37,015 nucleotides of DNA from an uncultured Lachnospiraceae bacterium (GCA_949840465.1 CATKXE010000027.1:1-37015), one strand, 5' to 3'; counted from the stretch's first letter, positions 1 through 9,115 are shown. The notes: generated from the sequence alone by a model not told the origin. Numbers and translations are program-made.

Positions 1-239
1 AACGCCAGGGGCTTCTGGAAAAGAATCAGGAAAATAAAGATATGTCTGATTACATCATCGGATATACCATCTTTTATTCCACGGACAACCCCGGGACAAC
101 AGGATATTACAAAGCGAAATATCGGGTTGCGCCATCCGGTAAAGATTATCTCAAATGGGAATATGATGATGAAGACGGTGGGGCCGGTGACGATATGAAC
201 GGGGTGGAACGGCTGCAGTTGACGTTGGAAAAGGATTGA
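1..239 (+). CDS. C-terminal end of an unidentified protein (partial)
   Basis: The frame is open from the left edge of the window (first full codon at position 3) to a TGA at 237-239, giving about 78 visible residues. I do not recognise the family. The visible part is acidic and rich in Tyr and Gly, with an acidic run (YDDEDGGAGDD) near the end, and has no membrane segment. A Met codon at 42 has an AGGAAA about 9 bases upstream, so a short separate 65-residue protein is possible, but the open frame continuing to the edge makes a truncated larger gene more likely. It converges on the broken lipoprotein gene on the other strand. Confidence 0.5.
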   Translation, partial: RQGLLEKNQENKDMSDYIIGYTIFYSTDNPGTTGYYKAKYRVAPSGKDYLKWEYDDEDGGAGDDMNGVERLQLTLEKD

Positions 240-330
240 GGGCAATTTGCTGATCTGCTTTATACGCTTGGCCGGATAACCAAATAAGAAAAATCATCCC
301 CTAAATCTGTATATAGATATTTTGTACTAA

Positions 331-654
331 CTATAGCACTCCAAATCCACAGGTCAGCTCCAGATCAATCCCTTCCTCGTCAAAATATCCTTCCTCAATG
401 GCAGCATACATGGGAGCATAGAAAATGGAGTGTGCCACCTCATTTAGCCGGACATTTATCATTTCCTTTTCAGAAGCTGCGTCTGTGCTGTCAGAGTCAT
501 CTGTATCTTTGGATGTGTCCGTCCCGGTCGCTTCGGTGCTTTTGGGAGTCCCGGCATCAGCAGTTGTTTCCTGAGCAGTCTTTTTTGTGCATCCCGGCAG
601 TGACAGCGCGGTCAGAGAAACCGCAAGAAGTAAAGTGAATAAACGTTTTTTCAT
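331..654 (-). pseudogene. Truncated ABC substrate-binding lipoprotein (NMT1/SsuA-like)
   Basis: The first 107 residues of a periplasmic-binding-type lipoprotein are present. There is a lipoprotein signal with lipobox LPGC (Cys22), then a long Thr/Ser/Asp/Lys-rich linker (about residues 25-62), then the start of an NMT1/THI5-like domain (SIFYAPMYAAIEEGYFDEEG). In the family this segment opens a domain of roughly 250 further residues. Here the frame ends at GFGVL followed by a stop, and no continuation is found in any frame downstream, so this is a deletion rather than a frameshift. The start is supported by an AGGAGG site 8-9 bases upstream. No permease or ATPase partner lies nearby. The break at about 331-345 probably marks an old rearrangement joining two unrelated segments. 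Confidence 0.75.
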
Positions 655-1065
655 AAAATCCTCCTAAAATATTTGCGTTTCAATCCTTATTACTATATGT
701 GAAAGGAAATGAAAGGTGACGGGGATTATATATAAGGAGCTTCCACTAAAGACTTCAGATTTTTCTATATTTTTTCTACATTTCTGCATTCCGTTTTTTG
801 AGCGTAAGCAGCAAGGGGAGCGGGAACTTTGGTGAGTAAAAAATGGCAAGGAAGTATGAGCGCGAGATGCTTTCGCGGAAATGACTAAAAACGATTTACA
901 AGTTTATCCTGAAAGAGTTTAAGAAAGGCTTTACATAGAAATTACTTATGGATATAATAAAAGAATCACATAAACGGCATTTTATCAAGGAACAAGAGAT
1001 AAATAGAGCTGCGGCGATATATTTGGGATAGAAAATATAGAATGGTATGAAGTGAGGAATGGAAC
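655..1065. other. Intergenic region without a recognised gene
   Basis: About 410 bases separate the divergent lipoprotein remnant and the patatin-like gene. The only clear element is the promoter at 930-958. A 13-codon frame (MARKYEREMLSRK, starting at 843) is too short to support. No RNA gene or repeat is seen. Confidence 0.5.
930..958 (+). promoter_or_regulatory. Sigma-A-type promoter for the patatin-like gene
   Basis: TTTACA at 930-935 and TATAAT at 953-958 are separated by exactly 17 bases. Transcription would start near 965 and leave an untranslated leader of about 100 bases before the ATG at 1066. Confidence 0.7.
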
Positions 1066-1923
1066 ATGCAGAATGCGACAATCGTACTGGAAGGAGGAGC
1101 CACCCGGGGGGTTTTTACTTCAGGGGTTCTGGATTATCTGATGGAGCAAGAGCTGTATCTGTCACATGTCGTCGGCGTCTCGGCGGGAGCCTGCAACGCC
1201 GTGGATTACGTGTCGAGGCAGCCGGGGCGGACAAGGGATTGTATGATACCTGCGGATAAAAAAGATAACTATTATTACGGAGTCCGTAAATTTGCAAAAG
1301 AAAAAAGCCTGATGAATATGGATATGATCTTTGATGTGTATCCAAACGAAAGCCATCTCTTTGACTATGACACCTATTTTAAATCCGGAATGAAATGTGA
1401 GCTGGTGGTGACCAACTGCCTGACCGGAAAAGCGGAATACTATGATGAGAGGGAGGATAAGGAGAGGCTGATGAAATTATGCAGAGCCTCCTGCAGCATG
1501 CCGCTCCTCACCCCGGTCGTAAAATTGGACGGCATTCCATATCTGGACGGCGGTCTGGCAGATTCCGTACCCATCGAGCGTGCCAAAACCTATGGAAATT
1601 CCAAGATCGTGGTCATCCTGACACGGAACCGGGGATACCGCAAAAAAAGCGTTTCTAAAGGGCTTGCAAAGCTGTATAAAAAGGCTTACTGCTCTTATCC
1701 TAATTTGGTGCGTACAATTCTTCTAAGAAGTCTTTATTACAACCGTACCATGAATCACATTGAAAGGCTGGAGCGGGAGGGGAAGATTTTTGTACTGAGG
1801 CCTGAGATCAAGCCTGTGTCGCGTCTGGAGCGCAACCCGGATACATTGATGGGGTTCTATAATCATGGCCATGAACTGATGGAGCAGGAGCAGGGCAGGC
1901 TGATGGAATATCTGGAAATATAG
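1066..1923 (+). CDS. Patatin-like phospholipase family protein
   Basis: A 285-residue protein of the patatin/RssA-type serine hydrolases, which cleave acyl esters with a Ser-Asp dyad. The oxyanion-hole loop is visible as LEGGATRGVF (residues 8-17). The nucleophile elbow is GVSAG with Ser39, and the catalytic Asp is in YLDGG (Asp161). Length fits the single-domain bacterial group (YjjU-like). There is no signal peptide or membrane segment, so a cytoplasmic or membrane-peripheral place is expected. ATG at 1066 follows GAGGAATGGAAC and puts the GGATRG loop at the usual distance from the N-terminus. An overlapping start at 1059 is in another frame. It has its own promoter (930-958) and appears to be a single-gene unit. 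The natural lipid substrate cannot be told. Confidence 0.88.
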   Translation: MQNATIVLEGGATRGVFTSGVLDYLMEQELYLSHVVGVSAGACNAVDYVSRQPGRTRDCMIPADKKDNYYYGVRKFAKEKSLMNMDMIFDVYPNESHLFDYDTYFKSGMKCELVVTNCLTGKAEYYDEREDKERLMKLCRASCSMPLLTPVVKLDGIPYLDGGLADSVPIERAKTYGNSKIVVILTRNRGYRKKSVSKGLAKLYKKAYCSYPNLVRTILLRSLYYNRTMNHIERLEREGKIFVLRPEIKPVSRLERNPDTLMGFYNHGHELMEQEQGRLMEYLEI

Positions 1924-2030
1924 CGGGATGTGGCCGTATAAAAAGGATCCCACCGGCATGTGAGGACGTTTGGTTATTTATGGGGCGTACACAATTTTGG
2001 TTGAGAGATAGAATATTGGAGGGATAAAAA

Positions 2031-4148
2031 ATGGCAAAGGAAAAAATGAATTACACACAGAACCGGGAGCTGTCCTGGCTTAGGTTCAACCAGAGGGTGT
2101 TAGAGGAGGCGCGCGACGAGAGCGTTCCGCTTTTAGAGAGGATGAAGTTTGTTTCCATCTTCACAAGCAATCTGGATGAGTTTTTTATGATCCGGGTGGG
2201 GAATCTCTATGATATGGCGGCAGTGGACAATAAAAAGGTGGATCTGAAATCCGGCATGACCCCGGGGGAGCAGCTGAAAGCAATCTATGCGGCGGTTGCG
2301 CCGCTCTATAAAGAAAGGGATAAGACATACACAGAGATCAGCAAACAGCTTTCGGCTTACGGGATCAGCGCAATGGATATCAAGGAGTTAGAGCCGCAGG
2401 AGAAAAAATTTGTGAAGAAATTTTTCAAAGACCAGATCCTGCCCGTGCTTTCCCCGCAGATCGTGGATGTGAACCATCCGTTCCCGCATCTTCTGAATAA
2501 AGAGGTGTATGTGGTGGCCAATCTGAAACTGAATGATCGGACGATGATGGGAATCGTACCGGTTCCGCAGTTTGTATCCCCGATCGTGTATCTGCCGGGG
2601 CATGACGTCCGTTATGTGCGGATTGAAAAAGTGATCTTAGAATATATGGAATTGATTTTCGGGCAATATCAGGTGTCGGATAAGAACTATATCTGTGTGA
2701 CCCGCAACGCAGATATTTCCCCGGATGATGATGCCTATGCGGACAATGATGATTTCCGGTTCATCATGCAGAAGGCGCTGCACAAGAGAAGAAGAAAAGC
2801 CGTGGTGCGCCTGGAGGCATTCAGTTCCCTTGGGAAAGAGATGGAGAAATTTTTCTGCGAAAAATTTAAGATTTCCCAGGAATGCATTTTTAGAACCAAG
2901 ATGCCTATGAAGCTGGATTTCATTTTTTCTGTCATTGAAAAGGTGCCGGATTCCATGAAGCGCTCCCTGACGGACGAACCCTTTACCCCGCAGCCCTCCG
3001 GGTCTGTGGCGGAAGGCAGCGTAATGGCGCAGGTGAAGCGGCGGGATATCCTCCTTTCCTATCCCTATGAGAGCATGGAGCCGTTCCTGCAGCTGATCAG
3101 GGAAGCGTCTGTGGATCCGGATGTAATGACCATTAAGATCACCATCTACCGTCTGGCGAAAAAATCCAGATTGGTGGAGTATCTGTGTGCGGCAGCGGAA
3201 AATGGAAAAGAGGTTACGGCGCTGATCGAACTTCGGGCGAGGTTTGACGAGCAGAACAATATTGACTGGGCCGAGCGTATGGAAGAGGCAGGCTGCCGTG
3301 TGATCTATGGGTTTGAAGGATACAAGGTTCATTCCAAGATCTGTCTGATTACCTATCGGAGCAGGAATGAGATCCGTTATATCACCCAGATTGGAACAGG
3401 CAACTATAATGAAAAGACGGCAAAATTGTATACCGATTTTTCGCTCATGACGGCGAATCAGGCCATCGGGGAGGACGCGGCGGTCTTCTTTAAGAATATG
3501 GCTATCAGCAACCTGCACGGGGCATACCAGCATCTCATTGTATCACCCACCAGCCTCAAGCAGAAAGTGCTGATGCTGATGGATGGGGAGATTCGGAAAG
3601 GGGAGTCAGGAAGGATCCTGATGAAAATGAATTCTGTCACAGATATTGATTTTATCCGTAAGGCAGCCGAAGCCTCCCGAGCCGGGGTGAAGATCGATCT
3701 GATTGTGCGCGGGATTTGCTGTATCCTGCCGGGAATTCCGGGAGAGACGGACAACCTGACCGTGACCAGTATTGTGGGTCGTTATCTGGAGCATCCCAGA
3801 GTATTTGTATTTGGCACGGGGGATGAGAAGAAGGTGTATATCGGTTCCGCGGATATGATGACAAGGAATACGGAGAAGCGGGTGGAGGTCGCCTGCCCTA
3901 TCTACGATCCTGGGATCAGGAAACAACTGGTCCGGTATCTCAGCATCATGCTTGCGGACAATGTGAAGGCGCGTGCCATGACAAGCGACGGTACCTATCG
4001 GAAGAAGAAGGGCGGAGAGCGGCAGATCTGCGCTCAGGAAATCTTTATGAAAGAGGCCATGCACGCAAAACGCCCGGCAAGGATTGATGAGAAGAAATCC
4101 ATTTTGGACAGGCTTCGCAAGGCGGTTCCTGTGAAGCTGAGAAAATAA
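2031..4148 (+). CDS. ppk: Polyphosphate kinase 1
   Basis: A 705-residue PPK1, which reversibly transfers the gamma phosphate of ATP to inorganic polyphosphate. The N-terminal domain begins with the typical NRELSWLRFNQRVLEEA. The phospholipase-D-like catalytic half carries the autophosphorylated histidine in YKVHSKICL (His434, matching E. coli His435) and the second conserved histidine in RYLEHPRVFVF (His588, matching E. coli His592). The later IGSADMMTRN block is also standard. Length is normal (about 690-740). GGAGG sits 9 bases before the ATG. The galactose-mutarotase gene starts 32 bases downstream, so the two are probably co-transcribed. A Na+/phosphate cotransporter lies in the same window but about 28 kb away, so no functional link follows from position. 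Confidence 0.97.
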   Translation: MAKEKMNYTQNRELSWLRFNQRVLEEARDESVPLLERMKFVSIFTSNLDEFFMIRVGNLYDMAAVDNKKVDLKSGMTPGEQLKAIYAAVAPLYKERDKTYTEISKQLSAYGISAMDIKELEPQEKKFVKKFFKDQILPVLSPQIVDVNHPFPHLLNKEVYVVANLKLNDRTMMGIVPVPQFVSPIVYLPGHDVRYVRIEKVILEYMELIFGQYQVSDKNYICVTRNADISPDDDAYADNDDFRFIMQKALHKRRRKAVVRLEAFSSLGKEMEKFFCEKFKISQECIFRTKMPMKLDFIFSVIEKVPDSMKRSLTDEPFTPQPSGSVAEGSVMAQVKRRDILLSYPYESMEPFLQLIREASVDPDVMTIKITIYRLAKKSRLVEYLCAAAENGKEVTALIELRARFDEQNNIDWAERMEEAGCRVIYGFEGYKVHSKICLITYRSRNEIRYITQIGTGNYNEKTAKLYTDFSLMTANQAIGEDAAVFFKNMAISNLHGAYQHLIVSPTSLKQKVLMLMDGEIRKGESGRILMKMNSVTDIDFIRKAAEASRAGVKIDLIVRGICCILPGIPGETDNLTVTSIVGRYLEHPRVFVFGTGDEKKVYIGSADMMTRNTEKRVEVACPIYDPGIRKQLVRYLSIMLADNVKARAMTSDGTYRKKKGGERQICAQEIFMKEAMHAKRPARIDEKKSILDRLRKAVPVKLRK

Positions 4149-4180
4149 AATATTTTCTGGATAAAAAGGAGGAAAGAACA

Positions 4181-5236
4181 ATGAAACCGATAAAGATCAG
4201 TGATTTTGGCGCTACGAAAGACGGCAGGGCGGCAAAGCTTTACACCCTCACCAATGATGCGGGGATGTCCGCGTCTTTTACAGATTACGGCGGGGCGTTG
4301 GTAAGCCTGCTGGTGCCGGACAAGGAAGAGAAGCTTTTGGACGTAGTGCTTGGATACAGGGACGTGGCGGGATACGAGGCCGGAGAAGAATCCTTAGGCA
4401 TTCCGGTAGGGCGCAATGTTAACCGGATTAAGGGAGCCTCTTTTGAACTGGGAGGAGTGACATACAGGCTGACACCGAATCAGAATGGAAATAACCTGCA
4501 CAGCGGTACGGATTTTTATGGAAAGCGTTTCTGGAACGTATGCCGGGCAGAGGATGGCTGCATTGTGTTCCTGCTGCACAGCCCGAACGGGGATCAGGGA
4601 TTTCCGGGAAGTCTGGATATGAAGGTTACCTGTGAGCTGACAGAGGACAATGAACTACGTTTTACCTATGATGCGGTTCCGGATCAGGATACGATCATCA
4701 ATATGTCGAACCACAGCTATTTTAACCTGAACGGGCATGACAGCGGAGATATCCTCTCTCACAGGGTCACGTTGGATGCCGATGCATTTACCATGGCGGA
4801 CGAGGCGTCGATTCCCACAGGGGAGATCGTGGATGTGAGCGGTACTCCCATGGATTTTCGGAGCGGCCGCATGATCGGTACAGACATTGATTCTTCCTAT
4901 GAAGCCATCCGTCTGGGACAGGGCTATGACCACAACTGGGTATTGAATAATGGCGGGAAGTTTGCTAAAGTAGCGGAAGCGGTGGGAGACAAAAGCGGGA
5001 TTGTGATGGAAGTGTACACAGACCTTCCGGGCGTCCAGTTATATACAGGAAATTTTCTGGATCAGGAGCCCGGAAAAGAAGGAGTCGTGTATCCGCGCCG
5101 TTCCGGCGTCTGCTTTGAGACGCAGTATTTTCCGGATTCCATCCACCATGAAGAATTTCCAAGCCCTGTGTGCAGGGCACAGGAGGCATATCATACGATG
5201 ACCGCATATCGTTTCCGTCATACACAAGAGCAGTAA
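4181..5236 (+). CDS. galM: Aldose 1-epimerase (galactose mutarotase)
   Basis: A 351-residue beta-sandwich enzyme that interconverts alpha and beta anomers of aldohexoses. The family motifs are all visible: GRNVNRIKGASF with the sugar-binding Arg/Asn, NNLHSG with a conserved His, the catalytic-acid His in SNHSYFNLNG, YDHNWVL, and the catalytic-base Glu in CFETQYFPD near the C-terminus. Length is typical. The ATG at 4181 follows AAAAAGGAGGAAAGAACA. It lies 32 bases behind ppk. No other galactose genes are adjacent, so it may serve general sugar uptake rather than a dedicated Leloir operon. Confidence 0.95.
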   Translation: MKPIKISDFGATKDGRAAKLYTLTNDAGMSASFTDYGGALVSLLVPDKEEKLLDVVLGYRDVAGYEAGEESLGIPVGRNVNRIKGASFELGGVTYRLTPNQNGNNLHSGTDFYGKRFWNVCRAEDGCIVFLLHSPNGDQGFPGSLDMKVTCELTEDNELRFTYDAVPDQDTIINMSNHSYFNLNGHDSGDILSHRVTLDADAFTMADEASIPTGEIVDVSGTPMDFRSGRMIGTDIDSSYEAIRLGQGYDHNWVLNNGGKFAKVAEAVGDKSGIVMEVYTDLPGVQLYTGNFLDQEPGKEGVVYPRRSGVCFETQYFPDSIHHEEFPSPVCRAQEAYHTMTAYRFRHTQEQ

Positions 5237-5326
5237 GGAACACTTCATATTCCGGAAGATGTCAATGTTTGTGTATATCAATAGATTGGACACTGTAATA
5301 GAAGGAGGAATCAGCAGCATAAATAT

Positions 5327-7369
5327 ATGGGGAAAGCAGTATACATAGCAGAGAAACCAAGCGTTGCGCAGGAATTTGCCAGGGCTTTAAAATTAAATGC
5401 CCGCCGTATGGACGGGTATCTGGAAGGGGAAAAGGGCATCGTGACCTGGTGCGTCGGGCATCTGGTCACGATGAGTTATCCCGGAGAATACGATCCTGCA
5501 TTGAAAAGGTGGAGTCTGTACACTCTGCCTTTTCTTCCGAAGGAGTTTAAGTATGAGGTCATCCCGGCGATGGAAAAGCAGTTCCGCATCGTCAGCGGCC
5601 TCCTGAACCGGAAGGATGTGGAGCGGATCTATGTGTGCACCGATTCCGGGAGGGAAGGGGAATATATATACCGGCTTGTGGAGCAGGAGGCGCATGTGAC
5701 GGGAAAAGAGCGCAGGCGCGTATGGATTGATTCCCAGACCGAGGAGGAAATCCTGCGGGGCATCCGGGAAGCCAGGGATCTGTCGGAATATGACAATCTG
5801 AGCGCTTCGGCCTACCTGCGTGCAAAAGAGGACTATCTGATGGGGATTAATTTTTCCCGTCTCCTGACATTAAAATATGGGGACAGCATTTCCAGATATC
5901 TTCATAAGGAAAAATCAGGCGCTATCTCCGTGGGGCGGGTGATGACCTGCGTCCTCGGCATGGCGGTGCGCAGGGAAAGGGAAATCCGGGAATTTGTGAA
6001 GACCCCTTTTTACCGGGTTGTTAGCACGGTTGACGTAATGCCCCGGACTTTTGAGGGGGAATGGAGGGCCGTACAGGGCTCCCGTTGGTTCGGCTCCTTT
6101 GATCTGTACAAAGAAAACGGCTTCAAGGAGCGTAAAAAAGCAGAGGAATTGGCTGCATATCTCAGGGAAGGGCTGTCACGCAGTGAGCCTTTGTCATGTC
6201 AGGTGGTTTCCATCGAGAAGAAAAAGGAAAAAAAGAATCCGCCATTGCTTTATAACCTGGCAGAGTTGCAAAACGACTGTTCCAGGCGTTTTAAGATCAG
6301 CCCGGATGAGACGCTGCGGGTCGTTCAGGAACTGTATGAAAAAAAGCTGGTGACATATCCGCGTACAGACGCCCGTGTATTGTCCACTGCAGCCGCAAAG
6401 GAAATCAACCGGAACCTGAACGGGCTGTCAAAATATTCTATGGCAGCTCCCTATCTGCAGGATATCTTGAAGTTGGGGAGCCATAAAGGACTTGCAAAGA
6501 CGCGGTATGTAAATGATAAACAGATTACGGATCATTATGCTATCGTTCCTACAGGGCAGGGGCTATCCGGGCTTCAGTCCGTTTCTCCTGTGTCGCGGAA
6601 TATTTACGATTGTATTGTACGGCGTTTTTTGAGTATTTTTTATCCGCCTGCAGTGTATCAAAAGGTGTCGGTCGTGACAAAAATAAAGGAAGAAAGCTTT
6701 TTTTCCGGTTTTAAGGTATTGGCGGAGGAAGGCTATCTCAAAGTGGCGGGCATTCCACAGGCAAAAAAGGCGGAGAAAGATAAAGACAGCGCGCAGGACA
6801 TGCCGAACATGGATGCCGCGCTCTTTCAGGCTGTTCAGGGGCTTCGGAAAGGGGCGGTACTTCCGGTGAAAAAGTTAGAGATCAAGGAAGGGGAGACATC
6901 CCCGCCCAAGCGGTATAATTCCGGCTCCATGATTCTTGCCATGGAAAATGCAGGGCAGCTCATTGAAGATGAAGAACTCCGCGCTCAGATCAAGGGAAGC
7001 GGAATCGGCACCAGTGCCACCCGTGCCGAGATTTTGAAAAAACTAATGAACATTCAATATTTGGCGCTGAATAAAAAGACGCAGATCATCACGCCCACCC
7101 TGTTGGGGGAAATGGTGTATGACGTGGTGGATCATTCGATCAGATCCCTGCTCAATCCAGAGCTTACCGCAAGCTGGGAAAAAGGTCTGGCCTATGTGGC
7201 TCAGGGGGATATCACGCCGGAGGAATACATGCAGAAATTGAGCCATTTTATCATCAGCCGCACGGACGGGGTTAAAAACCTGCAAAATCAGTTTCAATTA
7301 GAGGCTTGTTACGATAAGGCGGCGCATTTTTATAAAAAGACCGGGAAAAAACAGGAGGTATCAAAATGA
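5327..7369 (+). CDS. topB: DNA topoisomerase III (type IA)
   Basis: A 680-residue type IA topoisomerase that passes single strands through a transient 5'-phosphotyrosyl break. The TOPRIM domain opens with YIAEKPSVAQEFARAL and has the metal-binding block CTDSGREGEYIYR. The active-site tyrosine is in LVTYPRTDARVLS (Tyr344). The late GIGTSATRAEILKKL block is the typical type IA motif. There is no C-terminal zinc-ribbon cluster, as in TopB rather than TopA. The start matches the family's N-terminus, but the GGAGG (5304-5308) is unusually far, 18 bases before the ATG. The last codon overlaps the start of the next gene (ATGA), which implies translational coupling. Plasmid or ICE relaxation enzymes of this size also exist, but no other mobile-element genes are present here. 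Confidence 0.93.
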   Translation: MGKAVYIAEKPSVAQEFARALKLNARRMDGYLEGEKGIVTWCVGHLVTMSYPGEYDPALKRWSLYTLPFLPKEFKYEVIPAMEKQFRIVSGLLNRKDVERIYVCTDSGREGEYIYRLVEQEAHVTGKERRRVWIDSQTEEEILRGIREARDLSEYDNLSASAYLRAKEDYLMGINFSRLLTLKYGDSISRYLHKEKSGAISVGRVMTCVLGMAVRREREIREFVKTPFYRVVSTVDVMPRTFEGEWRAVQGSRWFGSFDLYKENGFKERKKAEELAAYLREGLSRSEPLSCQVVSIEKKKEKKNPPLLYNLAELQNDCSRRFKISPDETLRVVQELYEKKLVTYPRTDARVLSTAAAKEINRNLNGLSKYSMAAPYLQDILKLGSHKGLAKTRYVNDKQITDHYAIVPTGQGLSGLQSVSPVSRNIYDCIVRRFLSIFYPPAVYQKVSVVTKIKEESFFSGFKVLAEEGYLKVAGIPQAKKAEKDKDSAQDMPNMDAALFQAVQGLRKGAVLPVKKLEIKEGETSPPKRYNSGSMILAMENAGQLIEDEELRAQIKGSGIGTSATRAEILKKLMNIQYLALNKKTQIITPTLLGEMVYDVVDHSIRSLLNPELTASWEKGLAYVAQGDITPEEYMQKLSHFIISRTDGVKNLQNQFQLEACYDKAAHFYKKTGKKQEVSK

Positions 7370-8031
7370 AAGCAATGACGGTACAGGAACTTTATACATT
7401 GGATGAGACAATAGCAAAACCATTGTTTGACGGGGTAACGTATCCCTGGGAAGTGCTTCCGGGGATCAGCGCATTTATCCTGGAACTCGGGGCTTCGCTT
7501 CCAGAGGAGGAGTATGAAAAGCGTGGAGAGAATGTTTGGATCGCGAAGAGCGCAAAGGTTGCGCCCACTGCTTTTATCAACGGCCCGGCGATCATCGGGA
7601 AGGATGCAGAAGTACGCCACTGCGCATTTATCCGCGGAAATGCTATTGTGGGGGAAGGCGCCGTGGTGGGCAATTCTACGGAATTAAAGAATGTGGTTCT
7701 TTTCAACAAAGTACAGGTTCCCCATTATAATTATGTGGGAGACTCTATCCTGGGATATAAATCCCACATGGGGGCAGGATCCATTACTTCCAATGTAAAA
7801 TCAGACAAAAAGCTGGTGGTCGTAAAGTCGCCGAAGGGAAATATTGAGACCGGGATGAAAAAATTCGGCGCCATGTTAGGGGACGAAGTGGAAGTGGGCT
7901 GTGGAAGCGTGCTCAACCCGGGAACCGTGGTAGGGGCGCACACGAATATTTATCCATTGTCCTCTGTGAGGGGGTTTGTGCCGGGAGGAAGCATCTATAA
8001 AAAGCAGGGTGAAGTGGTCGAGAAGAAGTAA
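7366..8031 (+). CDS. Left-handed beta-helix (hexapeptide repeat) protein, sugar-nucleotide acyltransferase-like
   Basis: A 221-residue protein. An N-terminal alpha-helical part (1-60) is followed by hexapeptide-type repeats from about residue 62 (VWIAKSAKVAPTAFINGPAI and onward), which build a left-handed parallel beta-helix. Clostridial relatives are usually labelled UDP-N-acetylglucosamine pyrophosphorylase-like, but only the helix part is present and the nucleotidyltransferase signature is absent, so pyrophosphorylase activity is not supported. An acyltransferase or binding role is more likely. The ATG overlaps the topB stop (ATGA) and has its own AGGAGG, so the two are translationally coupled. 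Why a topoisomerase should pair with it is not clear. Confidence 0.75.
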   Translation: MKAMTVQELYTLDETIAKPLFDGVTYPWEVLPGISAFILELGASLPEEEYEKRGENVWIAKSAKVAPTAFINGPAIIGKDAEVRHCAFIRGNAIVGEGAVVGNSTELKNVVLFNKVQVPHYNYVGDSILGYKSHMGAGSITSNVKSDKKLVVVKSPKGNIETGMKKFGAMLGDEVEVGCGSVLNPGTVVGAHTNIYPLSSVRGFVPGGSIYKKQGEVVEKK

Positions 8032-8037
8032 ATGTTG

Positions 8038-8173
8038 ATACATGATCGGACGAAGTCCGCCTGCCCGCAGGGCATGAATTACGGGGCGCCCTTTGGGCAT
8101 ACATGATCGGACGAAGTCCGCCTGCCCTGAAAGGGCATAAATTACGGGATGCCCTTTGGGCATACATGATCGG
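8038..8173. repeat. Tandem palindromic repeat, 2.2 copies (61 and 63 bp)
   Basis: Unit 1 is 8038-8098, unit 2 is 8099-8161, and a third partial copy (ATACATGATCGG) is 8162-8173. Each unit carries three small hairpins: CGGAC-gaa-GTCCG; a GCCC/GGGC hairpin whose sequence differs between units but still pairs (GCCC-gca-GGGC against GCCCT-gaa-AGGGC); and GCCC-ttt-GGGC, which in unit 2 extends to ATGCCC-ttt-GGGCAT. It fills the gap between the beta-helix gene and the dehydrogenase gene and ends just before the latter's ribosome binding site. Confidence 0.85.
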
Positions 8174-8194
8174 AAAAAACGGAGGACAAAAAGA

Positions 8195-9115
8195 GTGGGA
8201 CAGATTCAGAGTATTGGTTTTATAGGCGTGGGCATTATGGGAAAATCCATGGTGCGCAATTTAATGAAAGCAGGATATGATCTGCATATCTATGCAAGGA
8301 CAAAAGCAAAGGCAGAGGACGTGATTCAGGAGGGCGCGGTTTTTCACGAGAGTATTGCAGACTGCGTGGAGGGAAGGGACGCGGTGATCACTATCGTAGG
8401 CTTCCCGCAGGATGTGGAAGAGGTGTATTTTGATGCCGGAAATATCCTGGATCATGCAGGGGCAGGGACGTACCTGATCGATATGACGACCACCAGCCCA
8501 CAACTTGCCCAAAAAATTTACCGTTCAGGAAAGGAAAAGGATTTCCACGTACTGGATGCACCGGTGACCGGAGGCGATACAGGGGCAAAGGCAGGGACTC
8601 TTTCCATTCTTGTAGGCGGGGACGAGGCGGATTTTGAAGCCTGCCTGCCTGTATTTCAGGCAATGGGGACCAATATCAACTATCAGGGCAAGGCGGGCAG
8701 CGGGCAGCACTGCAAGCTGGCGAACCAGATCATGATTGCGGGCGCGTTGTCCGGCGTATGTGAAGCGTTAGCCTATGCGAAAGAAAAGGATCTGGATCTG
8801 GATGTCGTCCTGCGCTCCCTGTCATCCGGTGCGGCAGGCAGCAGGCAGCTGGACAGCCTTGGACCGAAGATCATACAAGAAGATTATGCGCCGGGATTTT
8901 TTATGAAGCATTTTATCAAAGATATGAAACTGGCATTGATCGAATCCAACATGAGCGGTCTGGACTTAGGCGTGTTAAGCCAGGTGCTTGCCAACTGTGA
9001 GGAACTGGAAGCAGAAGGGATGGGCGAGCTGGGGACGCAGGCATTGATGAAATACTATACTATGGCGCAGGAAACAGATTTTAATGATGACGAAGACGCC
9101 GGAGATAATCTGTAA
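8195..9115 (+). CDS. NAD(P)-dependent beta-hydroxyacid dehydrogenase (tartronate semialdehyde reductase / 3-hydroxyisobutyrate dehydrogenase family)
   Basis: A 306-residue protein of the 3-hydroxyisobutyrate dehydrogenase superfamily. The Rossmann motif is GFIGVGIMGKSMVRNL at the N-terminus. The substrate-binding block is DAPVTGGDTGAKAGTLSILV, and the catalytic lysine is in GSGQHCKLANQ. The C-terminal helical domain is complete. I chose the GTG at 8195 because GGAGG (8181-8185) lies 9 bases upstream and the Rossmann strand then starts at about residue 5. An ATG at 8156 lies inside the palindromic repeat and has no such site. The strong match to the GarR-type VTGG and KLANQ motifs suggests tartronate semialdehyde or a similar short hydroxyacid, but substrate cannot be fixed from sequence. 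Confidence 0.88.
   Translation: MGQIQSIGFIGVGIMGKSMVRNLMKAGYDLHIYARTKAKAEDVIQEGAVFHESIADCVEGRDAVITIVGFPQDVEEVYFDAGNILDHAGAGTYLIDMTTTSPQLAQKIYRSGKEKDFHVLDAPVTGGDTGAKAGTLSILVGGDEADFEACLPVFQAMGTNINYQGKAGSGQHCKLANQIMIAGALSGVCEALAYAKEKDLDLDVVLRSLSSGAAGSRQLDSLGPKIIQEDYAPGFFMKHFIKDMKLALIESNMSGLDLGVLSQVLANCEELEAEGMGELGTQALMKYYTMAQETDFNDDEDAGDNL

Noticed and set aside
2637..3533. 298-codon open frame on the minus strand
   Set aside because: It lies wholly antisense to ppk, has no ribosome binding site, and its protein has no recognisable domain; ppk on the other strand is certain.
5327..7369. Topoisomerase III as a sign of an integrative element
   Set aside because: No relaxase, integrase, type IV secretion or attachment-site signals are seen anywhere in the window; housekeeping neighbours argue for a chromosomal gene.
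8038..8173. Possible CRISPR array
   Set aside because: The units are contiguous tandem copies with no unique spacers, and no cas genes are present.
8156..8194. Upstream ATG extending the hydroxyacid dehydrogenase by 13 residues
   Set aside because: It falls within the palindromic repeat, lacks a ribosome binding site, and adds basic residues before the Rossmann strand. GTG at 8195 has GGAGG at the right distance.
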